DNA from: an uncultured Lachnospiraceae bacterium
GTDB lineage: Bacteria; Bacillota; Clostridia; Lachnospirales; Lachnospiraceae
Reading direction: 5' to 3'
Length of the DNA: 7,242 nucleotides
Assembly (NCBI GenBank): GCA_902782655.1
Contig: CACZNY010000152.1
Span: 1 to 7,242 of the forward strand
This document shows, piece after piece, positions 1 through 7,002 of the stretch; the stretch's first letter is position 1, and each line of letters starts with the position of its first letter. Below the pieces are notes generated by a model, which did no database searches, was not told the DNA's origin, and saw nothing but the letters and a program-made list of their open reading frames with translations. A program made the translations under genes and the position numbers.

Positions 1-905
1 CCCAGACTCATGATCCATCCGAAAAACTGGCTGCTTACGGCCACGTCCACAGAGAGAAGGCTTCGTCCGCTTCCGGATCTTTTGAAGGAGATGTCCTTCC
101 CGAAGCGGTCAATGAAGACTCCGCACATCTCGTCGGGAAATTCTATGGTCACCTTGCGTATCTCTCCCATGAACATACCGAAATTAAGCCGGGCATAGGC
201 AGCCATGTCGAAGTTCTTAAATAAGGAGCTGCCCTCTCTTTTCTCATCTATGATTTCGATCTGGCCCATCTTGTCCACGCGGTAGTGCCGGATCTCGCGG
301 CTCAGATCGTCGAAGGCTATCATGTAGTAATTCTCGTCGTCCCAGGTCAGCGCCCAGGGACTTACATAAAAGTGATCGCCTCCGTGCCGCGCCACGAGTT
401 TTTTGTTTATGTCCCATTTATAGTACCTGAAGCGGATCTTTTTGTTTTCATTTATGGCGTTGTGTATATCGTCAACGTTGTAATAAATGCTCTCATTCAT
501 TGTCTTGATCCGTCCGTGGACATATACCTGGCGCGAGAGCTCCTCGGCCTCATTCTCACTGGCGAGAGCCTTGACCTTGTTTATGAGCTGTCTGGATTTT
601 TTCTCCGTGATGAATTTGGAGGACTGTACGGCATCTATCAGAAGCTTGAGCTCCGGGAGCTCGAACTGTCTTCCGGTCACATGATAGAGATGATCCCTGC
701 CCTGTCGTACACAGACGACCTCTACTCCGAGCCGGGCCATGTCCTCAAAATCCATGTAAATGCTCTTTCTTTCGGCCCTGATATCATAGAGCGAAAGCTC
801 GCTCAGTATCTGCTGCATGGTGAGGCCGTGATTCTCATCGGTCTTTTGCAGCATAATCTTCATAAGGTAGGGAAGCTTCAGCTTCTGGTTAGTGTTTTTA
901 GGCAT
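1..905 (-). CDS. WYL-domain helix-turn-helix transcriptional regulator (C-terminus cut by window edge)
   Basis: This is a DNA-binding regulator of the DeoR-like HTH plus WYL class, cytoplasmic, likely to respond to a ligand bound by its WYL domain. The frame is open from ATG at 905 through base 1 (301 codons) with no stop, so perhaps 15-30 C-terminal residues are missing compared with the usual ~320. Residues ~1-70 form the winged HTH, with the diagnostic stretch YDIRAERKSIYMDFEDM near residue 40-55. The WYL core is at about 193-215: YYMIAF at 193-198, then REIRHYRVDKM; the name-giving W-Y-L is Y-Y-M here. The remainder, with the FDMAAYARLNFGMF stretch, matches the C-terminal WCX extension. 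The start is supported by AAAGG nine bases upstream and by a consensus promoter ~60 bases upstream. It is divergent from the c-di-GMP gene. Family assignment is firm; ligand and targets cannot be read from sequence. Confidence 0.93.
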   Translation of the reverse strand, partial: MPKNTNQKLKLPYLMKIMLQKTDENHGLTMQQILSELSLYDIRAERKSIYMDFEDMARLGVEVVCVRQGRDHLYHVTGRQFELPELKLLIDAVQSSKFITEKKSRQLINKVKALASENEAEELSRQVYVHGRIKTMNESIYYNVDDIHNAINENKKIRFRYYKWDINKKLVARHGGDHFYVSPWALTWDDENYYMIAFDDLSREIRHYRVDKMGQIEIIDEKREGSSLFKNFDMAAYARLNFGMFMGEIRKVTIEFPDEMCGVFIDRFGKDISFKRSGSGRSLLSVDVAVSSQFFGWIMSL

Positions 906-968
906 AGCGGACAACCTTTCGTATGTAGTCTGCGGCAGCGCAGCCGGTGACCGCCTGCCGCTGTACTG

Positions 969-996
969 ATTATATCTCTTATTAACGACTTTTCAA
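969..996 (-). promoter_or_regulatory. SigA-type promoter for the WYL regulator
   Basis: Read on the minus strand there is TTGAAA (996-991), a 16-base spacer, and a perfect TATAAT (974-969). Transcription would start near 962 and give a ~57-base leader before ATG at 905. The -10 box sits inside AAGAGATATAAT (980-969), which matches 11 of 12 bases of AAGAGATACAAT at the neighbouring rightward promoter. Confidence 0.75.
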
Positions 997-1051
997 AATG
1001 AAAAAGGAAAAAACATCAGAAAATACGGGAACTGCCGGATAAAGGCAAATG

Positions 1052-1080
1052 TTGTATCTCTTTGGAAAAAGAGATACAAT
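1052..1080 (+). promoter_or_regulatory. Promoter embedded in a perfect 12-bp inverted repeat, upstream of the EAL gene
   Basis: TTGTATCTCTTT (1052-1063) and AAAGAGATACAA (1068-1079) are exact reverse complements around a GGAA centre. The two arms supply TTGTAT (1052-1057) and TACAAT (1075-1080) with an ideal 17-base spacer, so the dyad is also a SigA-type promoter. Initiation near 1087 would give a ~45-base leader to ATG at 1132. There is no following T-run, so this is not an intrinsic terminator. A dimeric repressor or activator binding the dyad would cover both promoter boxes. By symmetry the minus strand carries TTGTAT-17-TACAAC, so weak leftward initiation is possible. Confidence 0.65.
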
Positions 1081-1131
1081 TACCTGTAGTCAGACTATTT
1101 ATTGAAGCGGCAGCAAGCCGGGTGGGACGGG

Positions 1132-3276
1132 ATGAGATTTCTGAGGTGGGCTAAAGAAGAGCTTGGCTTTAACAGGAACACGAGATACCAGCAGTGTTAC
1201 CTTAATGAGACCAATATAAAGAGCGGCATATATATGTCGTTCATCGTGGTGCTTCTTGAAGCCTGGATGATCTGGCGGTATGTGCATAAGCGCCCCGGGC
1301 TTTCCTTTACCGAGTATTTTGACGGAGAGACGAACTATCTCATTTTCTTTTCCGCAGCGATAGTGCTGCTCATCTTTTCACTGAGATACGGCGGATATGT
1401 GAAGAACAGAGTGGTGGGGCCGGTCATAGCCTTATCGGTGATCATCCTTGATATCGCATCGATCGGCAGGGTGCTGTACAAAAATGCTGCCGAAATGTCC
1501 GGCGGAGAGCTTTTGCTTGCAGTTAAATACCATCTGGTACTGCTCCTGCTCACCGTTTTGTTCGTCCTCTATGAGAGAATATTCACTGCAAAGGGAAAAA
1601 AGAACGATATCTACGGACAGCTGCTTAATGTCCTCTTTGCAGTCATAAGTCTTGGCTTCGGCATAGAGACGTCACTGTATGATGTCAGCAAATCAAGACA
1701 GATCCTGTGTTTTATCACTATGGTCATCTTCGCAGTCTGTATGCTCATCTGGAAGCCTTATATATCGGTCATCCTTTCCGGCCTGGTTTTTATTTATTTC
1801 TATCAGCTCTGGTATCCTGCTCTGTATGAGCTTGACGCAGCCAACGAGGGAAAGGTCCTGGAGGGAGACCGGATCAATTTCTTTATCTTCTGGATAGTCA
1901 TTGTCATGGTGAGCATCAGCATATACCAGCAGAGAAGACATGAAGCAATAAAGGACGAGAATCTCATAGCGGCGAACACCGAGCTTGACCGCAAATCCAA
2001 GGAGGACGATCTTACCGGAATCCATAATATGTATTTCTTCAATCAGGAAACCGAGGCTATGCTAAGGGATCCTTCAGTGGACTTTTCGAAGAAGATATTC
2101 CTTTTCATGAACGTGGAGAATTTCAAGACCTACAACGATCAGTTCGGATATCAGGCAGGCAATGAATATCTTACGGCGCTGGCTCATCGTATCTGCGATG
2201 CATTCCCCGAGGATCCGGTGGCGAGACAGTCAGACGATCATTTCGTGGTATTCACCGATGCTGATAAGGCGCCGGAAAAGACCGAGCTCGTAAGGAAGAT
2301 GGTGAGCGGCGGTGACTCGGAGGTTTATCTCGAGCTTAAGGTAGGAGGCTTCTGCCCGAAGAGCAGGGAGACGGATCCCAGGGTAGCCATCGACTGCGCG
2401 AGGTACGCCTGCAGCCTTACGAAGAATCAATACGGTCAGAATTACAGGGAATATAATGAAGAAGTGGACAGCGAGTTCCACAAAAGACAGTATATAGTGA
2501 ATCATATAGACCGGGCGGTGCAGAACGGATATATAAAGGTTTTTTACCAGCCGGTGGTATGGGCTGGAACCAAGGAGGTCTGCGGGTTTGAAGCTCTGGC
2601 AAGGTGGGATGATCCGACCTATGGCTTCCTGTCTCCCGGAATGTTCATACCTGTGCTGGAGGAATACAGGCAGATACATAAGCTTGATGCCTGCATTTTC
2701 GAGCAGGTGTGCCAAAATATGAGGGAGGGCTTTGACCTGGGAATCTCGGTGCTGCCGGTATCGCTGAACTTTTCAAGACTTGATTTTGAGCTGATGGATG
2801 CGGTAGGTCTGCTGGAGGAGCTTATCGAAAGGTACGATATACCGAAGGATTATCTTCATGTGGAGATCACGGAGAGCGCGCTGACGGAAAACATGGAGGT
2901 TCTGGATGAAGCCATGAAAAGGATAAAAAACGACGGGATCGCCATGTGGCTTGACGATTTCGGCGCAGGCTATTCCTCCTTCAACGTCCTGAAGGATTTT
3001 GACTTCGATGTGCTGAAGATTGACATGACCTTCCTTAAGGGCTTTGAAAAAAATGAGAAATCTCCCGTCATCCTCAATACAATTATACAGCTTGCGGATG
3101 AGCTGGGGATGCTCTCCCTCACCGAGGGAGTGGAGACAGAGGAGGCAGCTGACTTCCTGACAGAGGCGGGCTGCGGCAGGCTGCAGGGATACCTTTTCGG
3201 CAAGCCGATCCCCATAGAGGAAGTAAGGGAAAAGATAACAAGCGGAGCATACAGGGTATCATCAAAACTGATCTGA
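1132..3276 (+). CDS. Membrane-bound cyclic-di-GMP phosphodiesterase with degenerate GGDEF and intact EAL domains
   Basis: This protein probably hydrolyses c-di-GMP to pGpG at the cytoplasmic face of the membrane. Counting from ATG 1132 (714 aa), eight hydrophobic segments lie at about 32-51, 69-87, 94-115, 127-150, 154-173, 181-197, 201-218 and 238-255, then a charged linker helix, then GGDEF from DDLTG at 292-296. The GGDEF active site is SDDHF (367-371), the metal aspartates are N327 and E329, and the I-site arginine is replaced by F, so cyclase activity and I-site control are not expected. The EAL domain keeps every key residue: E487 in EALAR, N546, E578 and E581 (EITE), D608 and D609, K629, E665, Q685, with spacing matching characterised enzymes. 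ATG 1132 is chosen because GGTGGG precedes it; the upstream in-frame TTG at 1102 lacks a ribosome binding site. The signal sensed by the membrane region is unknown. Confidence 0.92.
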   Translation: MRFLRWAKEELGFNRNTRYQQCYLNETNIKSGIYMSFIVVLLEAWMIWRYVHKRPGLSFTEYFDGETNYLIFFSAAIVLLIFSLRYGGYVKNRVVGPVIALSVIILDIASIGRVLYKNAAEMSGGELLLAVKYHLVLLLLTVLFVLYERIFTAKGKKNDIYGQLLNVLFAVISLGFGIETSLYDVSKSRQILCFITMVIFAVCMLIWKPYISVILSGLVFIYFYQLWYPALYELDAANEGKVLEGDRINFFIFWIVIVMVSISIYQQRRHEAIKDENLIAANTELDRKSKEDDLTGIHNMYFFNQETEAMLRDPSVDFSKKIFLFMNVENFKTYNDQFGYQAGNEYLTALAHRICDAFPEDPVARQSDDHFVVFTDADKAPEKTELVRKMVSGGDSEVYLELKVGGFCPKSRETDPRVAIDCARYACSLTKNQYGQNYREYNEEVDSEFHKRQYIVNHIDRAVQNGYIKVFYQPVVWAGTKEVCGFEALARWDDPTYGFLSPGMFIPVLEEYRQIHKLDACIFEQVCQNMREGFDLGISVLPVSLNFSRLDFELMDAVGLLEELIERYDIPKDYLHVEITESALTENMEVLDEAMKRIKNDGIAMWLDDFGAGYSSFNVLKDFDFDVLKIDMTFLKGFEKNEKSPVILNTIIQLADELGMLSLTEGVETEEAADFLTEAGCGRLQGYLFGKPIPIEEVREKITSGAYRVSSKLI

Positions 3277-3281
3277 GGTTT

Positions 3282-4097
3282 ATGGATAAAAAGAGCAAAA
3301 CGGTAACAAAATACGGTAAGCGGTATTTTATGCTTCGATTACCATATCTGGCAGCGGCCTTACTGCTGCTGTCATCCTGCGGAAGCTACAAGCCTCCGTA
3401 TGAAAGGGGCTATGACAAGGGCTACGAGGACGGCTACGCTGCCGCGGGCGGAGATGTGTCCGATATGCCTGAGAAAGAGGTATCCGGCACCGGTGAGGGG
3501 GCAGAGGATAAGGCGGAGGAGACGGCAGAGGATGCCGGAGCAAAAGAGGAAAAGAAAACGCATGAAAAGAGCGGCCTGTCCAATCTGATCTCGTCAAAAA
3601 AGGATAAGGATTCCGGTGAAAAGGAAGAGGCAGCGAAGGAAGAGAGCGCTGAAACAGCTGCTTCCTCCGCTGAAAATACTCCGGCGGAGGAAGCGGCACC
3701 TGCGGAGCAGGAGAAAACCGAGGTCACTGTACAGACCGAGACCCAGAGCACTGAGGCACAGGAAGCCAATGTGCTGGGAGAGGGCTCGGAGCCTGTGGAA
3801 AGCAGCGCAGGGAGCGGCGGGGGGATACCTGAAGGCCGCATTATCTCAGCCGAGGCCGTGAATGAGGCTCTTTTCTCCCATCCTGAAGTGATAGAGGGAC
3901 TGAGGGATATCTATCCGGATGTGAGCATATTCGGGGAATATGTCGGGGATTCGGAGACCAACCTGATCCATAAGGTGAACGGACCTCATTTCGGCGAGCT
4001 TAGATTCAACACCATAGTAGTCTATGACGGATCAAGATCGCTTGATGATATATTGAACGAAGGCTTTTTCTCCAAATGCAGCTGCTGCGATCAATGA
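3282..4097 (+). CDS. Uncharacterised lipoprotein with GY repeats, acidic low-complexity linker and C-terminal cysteine cluster
   Basis: No known family is recognised. From ATG 3282 (271 aa) there is a basic n-region, a hydrophobic core and the lipobox LSSC with the lipidated cysteine at 33, so the mature protein should be anchored on the outer face of the membrane. Just after it comes RGYDKGYEDGY (42-52), a GYxxGYxxGY-type repeat. Residues ~58-184 are rich in E, A, K and S and look disordered. A more ordered C-terminal region (~185-271) contains SHPEVIEGLRDIYPDVSIFGEY and ends in KCSCCDQ with cysteines 266, 268 and 269. It starts 5 bases after the EAL stop; the only nearby GAGG overlaps that stop and lies just 3 bases from ATG, suggesting translational coupling. 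ATG 3330 is an alternative start giving a 17-residue signal peptide. The operon position suggests a partner role for the EAL protein; this is inference. Confidence 0.85.
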   Translation: MDKKSKTVTKYGKRYFMLRLPYLAAALLLLSSCGSYKPPYERGYDKGYEDGYAAAGGDVSDMPEKEVSGTGEGAEDKAEETAEDAGAKEEKKTHEKSGLSNLISSKKDKDSGEKEEAAKEESAETAASSAENTPAEEAAPAEQEKTEVTVQTETQSTEAQEANVLGEGSEPVESSAGSGGGIPEGRIISAEAVNEALFSHPEVIEGLRDIYPDVSIFGEYVGDSETNLIHKVNGPHFGELRFNTIVVYDGSRSLDDILNEGFFSKCSCCDQ

Positions 4098-4105
4098 GGA
4101 GATGC

Positions 4106-4143
4106 CGGCTTCAGGAAGCCGCACGGACTGACTGAATAGTCAG
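4106..4143 (+). other. Two adjacent small stem-loops in the lipoprotein-tdk gap
   Basis: CGGCTT (4106-4111) pairs with AAGCCG (4116-4121) across CAGG, and CTGACT (4128-4133) pairs with AGTCAG (4138-4143) across GAAT. Both stems are perfect but only 6 bp, and neither is followed by a T-run. They sit before the tdk ribosome binding site and could affect mRNA processing or partial termination. Short stems of this kind can also occur by chance. Confidence 0.35.
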
Positions 4144-4162
4144 GAGAACGGAGATACGGACA

Positions 4163-4741
4163 ATGTCAAAGCTTTATTTCAGATACGGTGCCATGGGATC
4201 CTCGAAAACAGCGAACGCGCTCATGGTCAGATACAATTATGAAGAAAAGGGAAAAAATGCCATAATTCTTAAGCCGATGCTTGACAGCAGAGAGGGTGAG
4301 AAGGTGGTAAGATCCCGCATGGGACTGGAGTATCCCTGTGAATATGTAGAAGACTTCCTTGAAAAGACAAAGGATAAGCAGGACTGGAGCGACATAGATG
4401 CCATTATTGTCGATGAAGCCCAGTTTCTCACTGCACAGCAGGTGGAGCGCTTTTCCGACATAGTGGATTACGGCGGAGTACCGGTGATCTGCTACGGACT
4501 GCGCACGGATTTCACCAGCGTGCTTTTCCCGGGCTCCATGAGGCTTATGGAGCTTGCGGACAAGATAGAGGAGATACCTACGGTCTGCTGGTGCGGAAAA
4601 AGAGCCCATTTCAATGCACGCATAGCTGACGGCAGGATAGTGAGGGAGGGGGAGCAGGTCTTTATAGGGGCGAATGAAAGCTATATCTCCCTTTGCAGGA
4701 AGCATTTTAAGGAAGGTATTCTGGAACAGAAAACAACCTGA
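4163..4741 (+). CDS. tdk: Thymidine kinase
   Basis: Cytoplasmic type II thymidine kinase, which phosphorylates thymidine to dTMP with ATP in pyrimidine salvage. The 192-aa length is normal. The P-loop is GAMGSSKT at 9-16. DEAQF at 84-88 supplies the Walker B aspartate D84 and the catalytic glutamate E85. CYGLRTDF marks the family core. The zinc site is C142 and C144 (CWCG) with C178 and H181 (CRKH); this C-x-C plus C-x2-H arrangement is that of the E. coli enzyme. The substrate loop region GANESYISLC is intact. GGAG at 4150-4153 lies nine bases before ATG 4163. It follows the lipoprotein by 65 bases and precedes the flavin reductase-rubredoxin gene by 28. No frameshift or missing residue is seen, and the assignment is secure. 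Confidence 0.97.
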   Translation: MSKLYFRYGAMGSSKTANALMVRYNYEEKGKNAIILKPMLDSREGEKVVRSRMGLEYPCEYVEDFLEKTKDKQDWSDIDAIIVDEAQFLTAQQVERFSDIVDYGGVPVICYGLRTDFTSVLFPGSMRLMELADKIEEIPTVCWCGKRAHFNARIADGRIVREGEQVFIGANESYISLCRKHFKEGILEQKTT

Positions 4742-4769
4742 AGTATCATCATGGAAAGGAGTTTGTGAC

Positions 4770-5414
4770 ATGGATAACAAGGCACTGTACAACATATCCT
4801 ACGGGGTATTCATGCTGGCGACGAAGCATGAGGGGAAGGTAAACGGATGCATAACGAATACCTGCATGCAGGTGGCGAACGGTCCGACAAGGGTGGCGAT
4901 AGCATGCATCAATGCAAACTACACCTGTGAGCTGATAAAAAAGAGCGGGATCTTCGCTCTCAGTCTGCTCGATGAAACCTGTGACTTTGACACGATCAGG
5001 CATTTCGGAATGCAGTCTGGGAGAGACGTGGATAAATTCGCGCCCGGCGGAAGCTTTGACATTAATACGCTTCCCGCAGATGTGAATCAGATCCCCTATC
5101 TGAAGGAGCATGCATGCTCGGTCTTAAGCTGCAGGGTGCTGGACAGCAAGGATCTGGGAAGCCATACTCTTTTCATTGCGGAGATAGTGGATGCTGTTTT
5201 ATTAAATGATAAAAAGCCTCTGACCTATGCGGACTATCAGAACAGAGTGAAGCCCAGACCGGCGGCTAAGAAGGAAGATGCATCGGACAGAAAGATCGTT
5301 GGCTGGAAATGCAGGATCTGCGGATATGTTTATGAAGGAAGCGAGCTTCCCGATGATTATACCTGTCCTATTTGCAAGCACCCGAAGGAAGACTTCGAGC
5401 CGGTATATGGGTGA
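4770..5414 (+). CDS. Flavin reductase-rubredoxin fusion (high-molecular-weight rubredoxin type)
   Basis: Cytoplasmic electron-transfer protein of 214 aa. Residues 1 to ~155 match the FMN-binding flavin reductase-like fold, with the N-terminal YGVFMLATKHEGKVNGCITNTC stretch shortened here to its landmarks: VNGC near 27-30 and the ANGPTRVAIA strand. A basic, alanine-rich linker (~157-175) joins it to a rubredoxin domain (W179 to the end) with CRIC (181-184), GYVY, LPDDY and CPIC (199-202), the four iron ligands. Only 14 residues separate the two pairs, so it is the short rubredoxin form seen in rubrerythrin-like domains. Related fusions (Hrb of acetogens) pass electrons from NADH to flavodiiron oxygen or NO reductases; no such partner is in this window. 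AAAGGAG at 4755-4761, eight bases before ATG 4770, fixes the start; an in-frame ATG at 4674 would overlap tdk by 68 bases and lacks support. Confidence 0.93.
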   Translation: MDNKALYNISYGVFMLATKHEGKVNGCITNTCMQVANGPTRVAIACINANYTCELIKKSGIFALSLLDETCDFDTIRHFGMQSGRDVDKFAPGGSFDINTLPADVNQIPYLKEHACSVLSCRVLDSKDLGSHTLFIAEIVDAVLLNDKKPLTYADYQNRVKPRPAAKKEDASDRKIVGWKCRICGYVYEGSELPDDYTCPICKHPKEDFEPVYG

Positions 5415-5435
5415 TATAAGGAAAGAGCCGGTGTA

Positions 5436-5729
5436 ATGCAGGATTTTTCTTTGGGAAAGAAGCCGGAGGCAAAGGCTGAAGCCGAAAACAACGCGGTCGA
5501 TATAAGTGTTTCCGGTGTTTTTGACAAAGATGGGAAGAAGATCGCATACGTGTCTTTTTCTGACGGAGGGAGATTGGCGGAGGGAACGGTGCCGGACTGC
5601 GTGATAACCAGGAACAGGGGTTTTTCGGACGATGAGATAAGGCAGCTTGAAGAATACATGAGGAGAGAGCTTCCTTCTATCAAAAAGCTGGCGTCGGGGA
5701 TCAATGTGGTGAAAGCCCTTATGGAGTGA
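5436..5729 (+). CDS. Small conserved-type hypothetical protein, 97 aa
   Basis: The function is not known. The protein is soluble with no signal peptide, membrane segment or cysteine. Residues 1-22 are charged and variable in look. Residues ~23-55 read as a beta hairpin region (ISVSGVFDKDGKKIAYVSFSD, here described by its ends ISVS and VSFSD) followed by GGRLAEGTVPDCVI with one cysteine-like exception: C55 in PDC is the only cysteine. FSDDEIRQLEEYMRREL (~63-79) is a probable amphipathic helix, then a helical C-terminus with GINVVKALM. I recall similar small proteins in other Lachnospiraceae, but cannot name a family. A weak AAGGAAAG lies about 10-13 bases upstream. It starts 21 bases after the rubredoxin fusion and is probably the last gene of that run, because a promoter follows immediately. 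Confidence 0.8.
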   Translation: MQDFSLGKKPEAKAEAENNAVDISVSGVFDKDGKKIAYVSFSDGGRLAEGTVPDCVITRNRGFSDDEIRQLEEYMRRELPSIKKLASGINVVKALME

Positions 5730-5733
5730 TCGC

Positions 5734-5762
5734 TTGACAAAAGCCCTGTTCGAACTTAGGAT
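5734..5762 (+). promoter_or_regulatory. SigA-type promoter for the BMP lipoprotein gene
   Basis: A perfect TTGACA (5734-5739) is followed after 17 bases by TAGGAT (5757-5762), giving initiation near 5769 and a ~41-base leader to ATG 5810. Two TTCGAA hexamers (5749-5754 and 5772-5777), 23 bases apart start to start, flank the -10 box and could be operator half-sites. This promoter separates the BMP gene from the upstream run of genes. Confidence 0.75.
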
Positions 5763-5809
5763 ATTTGGGTATTCGAAGATAAAGAATTTTATGATGTAGG
5801 AGGAAGAAA

Positions 5810-6949
5810 ATGAAAAAGAAGCTTATTGCAATTATCCTTGCGGCCTCCATGGTGATGTCGTTCACAGCATGCGGATCCGGTGCGGCTGATACTGCAGCCC
5901 CCGCAGCTGACGGCGCGGCAGCCGCAGATACGGCAGCAGCTGATACTGCTGCGTCAGGAAGTACTACTGACATAGCATTTGTTACCGACGTAGGAAATAT
6001 CGATGACGGTTCATTCAACCAGTATACCTGGGCAGGCGTGCAGCAATTCTGCGCGGACAACAGTCTCAACGCAAATTACTACAAGCCCTCGGAGGATTCG
6101 GATGCAGCCCGTGTAGAGCAGATGGACAATGCCATAAAGGACGGCGCGAAGGTCGTGGTCATGGCAGGTTATCTTTTTGCTGCGAGCCTTGAAGAGGCTC
6201 AGGCCAAGTATCCGGATGTATCATTCCTTGCCCTGGACATATCTACGGGTGATCTTGCAGCTCCTGCGAAGAATACAGCTCTTATTACCTATAAGGAGGA
6301 ACAGGCAGGCTATCTCGCAGGATACGCTGCCGTCACTGACGGTTATAAGGAGCTGGGCTTCCTCGGCGGTATGGCAGTTCCCGCGGTCGTGCGTTATGGC
6401 TATGGCTTCGTGCAGGGTGCCGAGCAGGCAGCCAAGGACACGGGTGCCAGTGATGTACACATCAAATACTGGTATTCAGGCTCCTTCGTAGCAACCGACG
6501 ACATCAAGGCAAAGATGGACAGCTGGTATTCAGAGGGCACAGAGGTGGTCTTCGCATGCGGCGGCTCTATCTGCAACTCCTGTCTTGCTGCGGCGCAGGC
6601 TAATAACGGCAAGATGATCGGTGTAGACGTGGATCAGTCAGGCATGGATCCCTGCGTCATCACCTCGGCAATGAAGGCTCTTTCAAACTCCGTAATACGT
6701 ACACTTTCGGATGCGAAGGATAATGACTGGAAATTCTCCGATACATATGCAGGCAAGGAGACAACTCTCGGCGCTGCTGAGGACTGCGTAGGTCTTCCGA
6801 TGGAGAACAGTAAATTCACATCCTTCTCTCAGGAGCAGTATGACAAGCTCTTTAATTCGCTCGTCGACGGTTCACTCGTAGTGGACAACAGCTTCGACAC
6901 AGCTGTGACGCCTTCGGTATCAAGCATTACCGTCGATTATCAGGAGTAA
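5810..6949 (+). CDS. BMP-family (PnrA/TmpC-like) substrate-binding lipoprotein
   Basis: Extracytoplasmic binding protein, anchored by lipid, of the basic membrane protein family. Characterised members bind purine or other nucleosides and deliver them to an ABC importer. The 379-aa protein has a KKK n-region, a hydrophobic core and the lipobox FTAC with cysteine 21. Residues ~22-53 are a low-complexity A/D/T linker containing three ADTAA copies. The binding fold begins at DIAFVTD (54-60) and carries the family signature DVGNIDDGSFNQ (60-71), then AGYLFAASLEEAQAKYPDV, EEQAGYLAGYAA and the FACGGSICNSC region. AGGAGG (5798-5803), six bases before ATG, is an excellent ribosome binding site. Usual partners (ATPase and two permeases) are not next to it: a hairpin terminator and a different gene follow. 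The substrate is inferred to be a nucleoside; sugar or other ligands are possible. Confidence 0.93.
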   Translation: MKKKLIAIILAASMVMSFTACGSGAADTAAPAADGAAAADTAAADTAASGSTTDIAFVTDVGNIDDGSFNQYTWAGVQQFCADNSLNANYYKPSEDSDAARVEQMDNAIKDGAKVVVMAGYLFAASLEEAQAKYPDVSFLALDISTGDLAAPAKNTALITYKEEQAGYLAGYAAVTDGYKELGFLGGMAVPAVVRYGYGFVQGAEQAAKDTGASDVHIKYWYSGSFVATDDIKAKMDSWYSEGTEVVFACGGSICNSCLAAAQANNGKMIGVDVDQSGMDPCVITSAMKALSNSVIRTLSDAKDNDWKFSDTYAGKETTLGAAEDCVGLPMENSKFTSFSQEQYDKLFNSLVDGSLVVDNSFDTAVTPSVSSITVDYQE

Positions 6950-7002
6950 GGAAAAAATAAAGAAGCCTTATCTGACGGATTGACAGATCATCACAGGCAA
7001 AG

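Noticed and set aside
285..950. Plus-strand open frame of 221 codons
   Set aside because: It lies antisense to the WYL regulator, whose frame has clear HTH and WYL motifs, a promoter and a ribosome binding site; the plus-strand protein resembles nothing.
1052..1079. Inverted repeat read as an intrinsic terminator
   Set aside because: The stem is AT-rich with no T-run after it and no gene ends toward it; its arms fit a 17-base-spaced promoter.
1102..1131. TTG start ten codons upstream for the EAL protein
   Set aside because: No ribosome binding site precedes it and it would leave a leader of only ~15 bases from the predicted promoter; ATG 1132 has GGTGGG upstream.
3434..3841. Minus-strand serine/alanine-rich open frame, and other frames in 3328-3861
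   Set aside because: Produced by the repetitive E/A/K-coding composition of the lipoprotein linker; no start signals or motifs.
4674..4769. Upstream ATG for the flavin reductase-rubredoxin protein
   Set aside because: It would overlap tdk by 68 bases; AAAGGAG eight bases before ATG 4770 and the family N-terminus fit the later start.
4166..4795. Minus-strand open frame of 209 codons
   Set aside because: Antisense shadow of thymidine kinase, which has complete family motifs.
6970..6988. ATCTG/CAGAT inverted repeat after the BMP gene
   Set aside because: Only 5 bp with a 9-base loop, next to a much stronger hairpin; likely chance.
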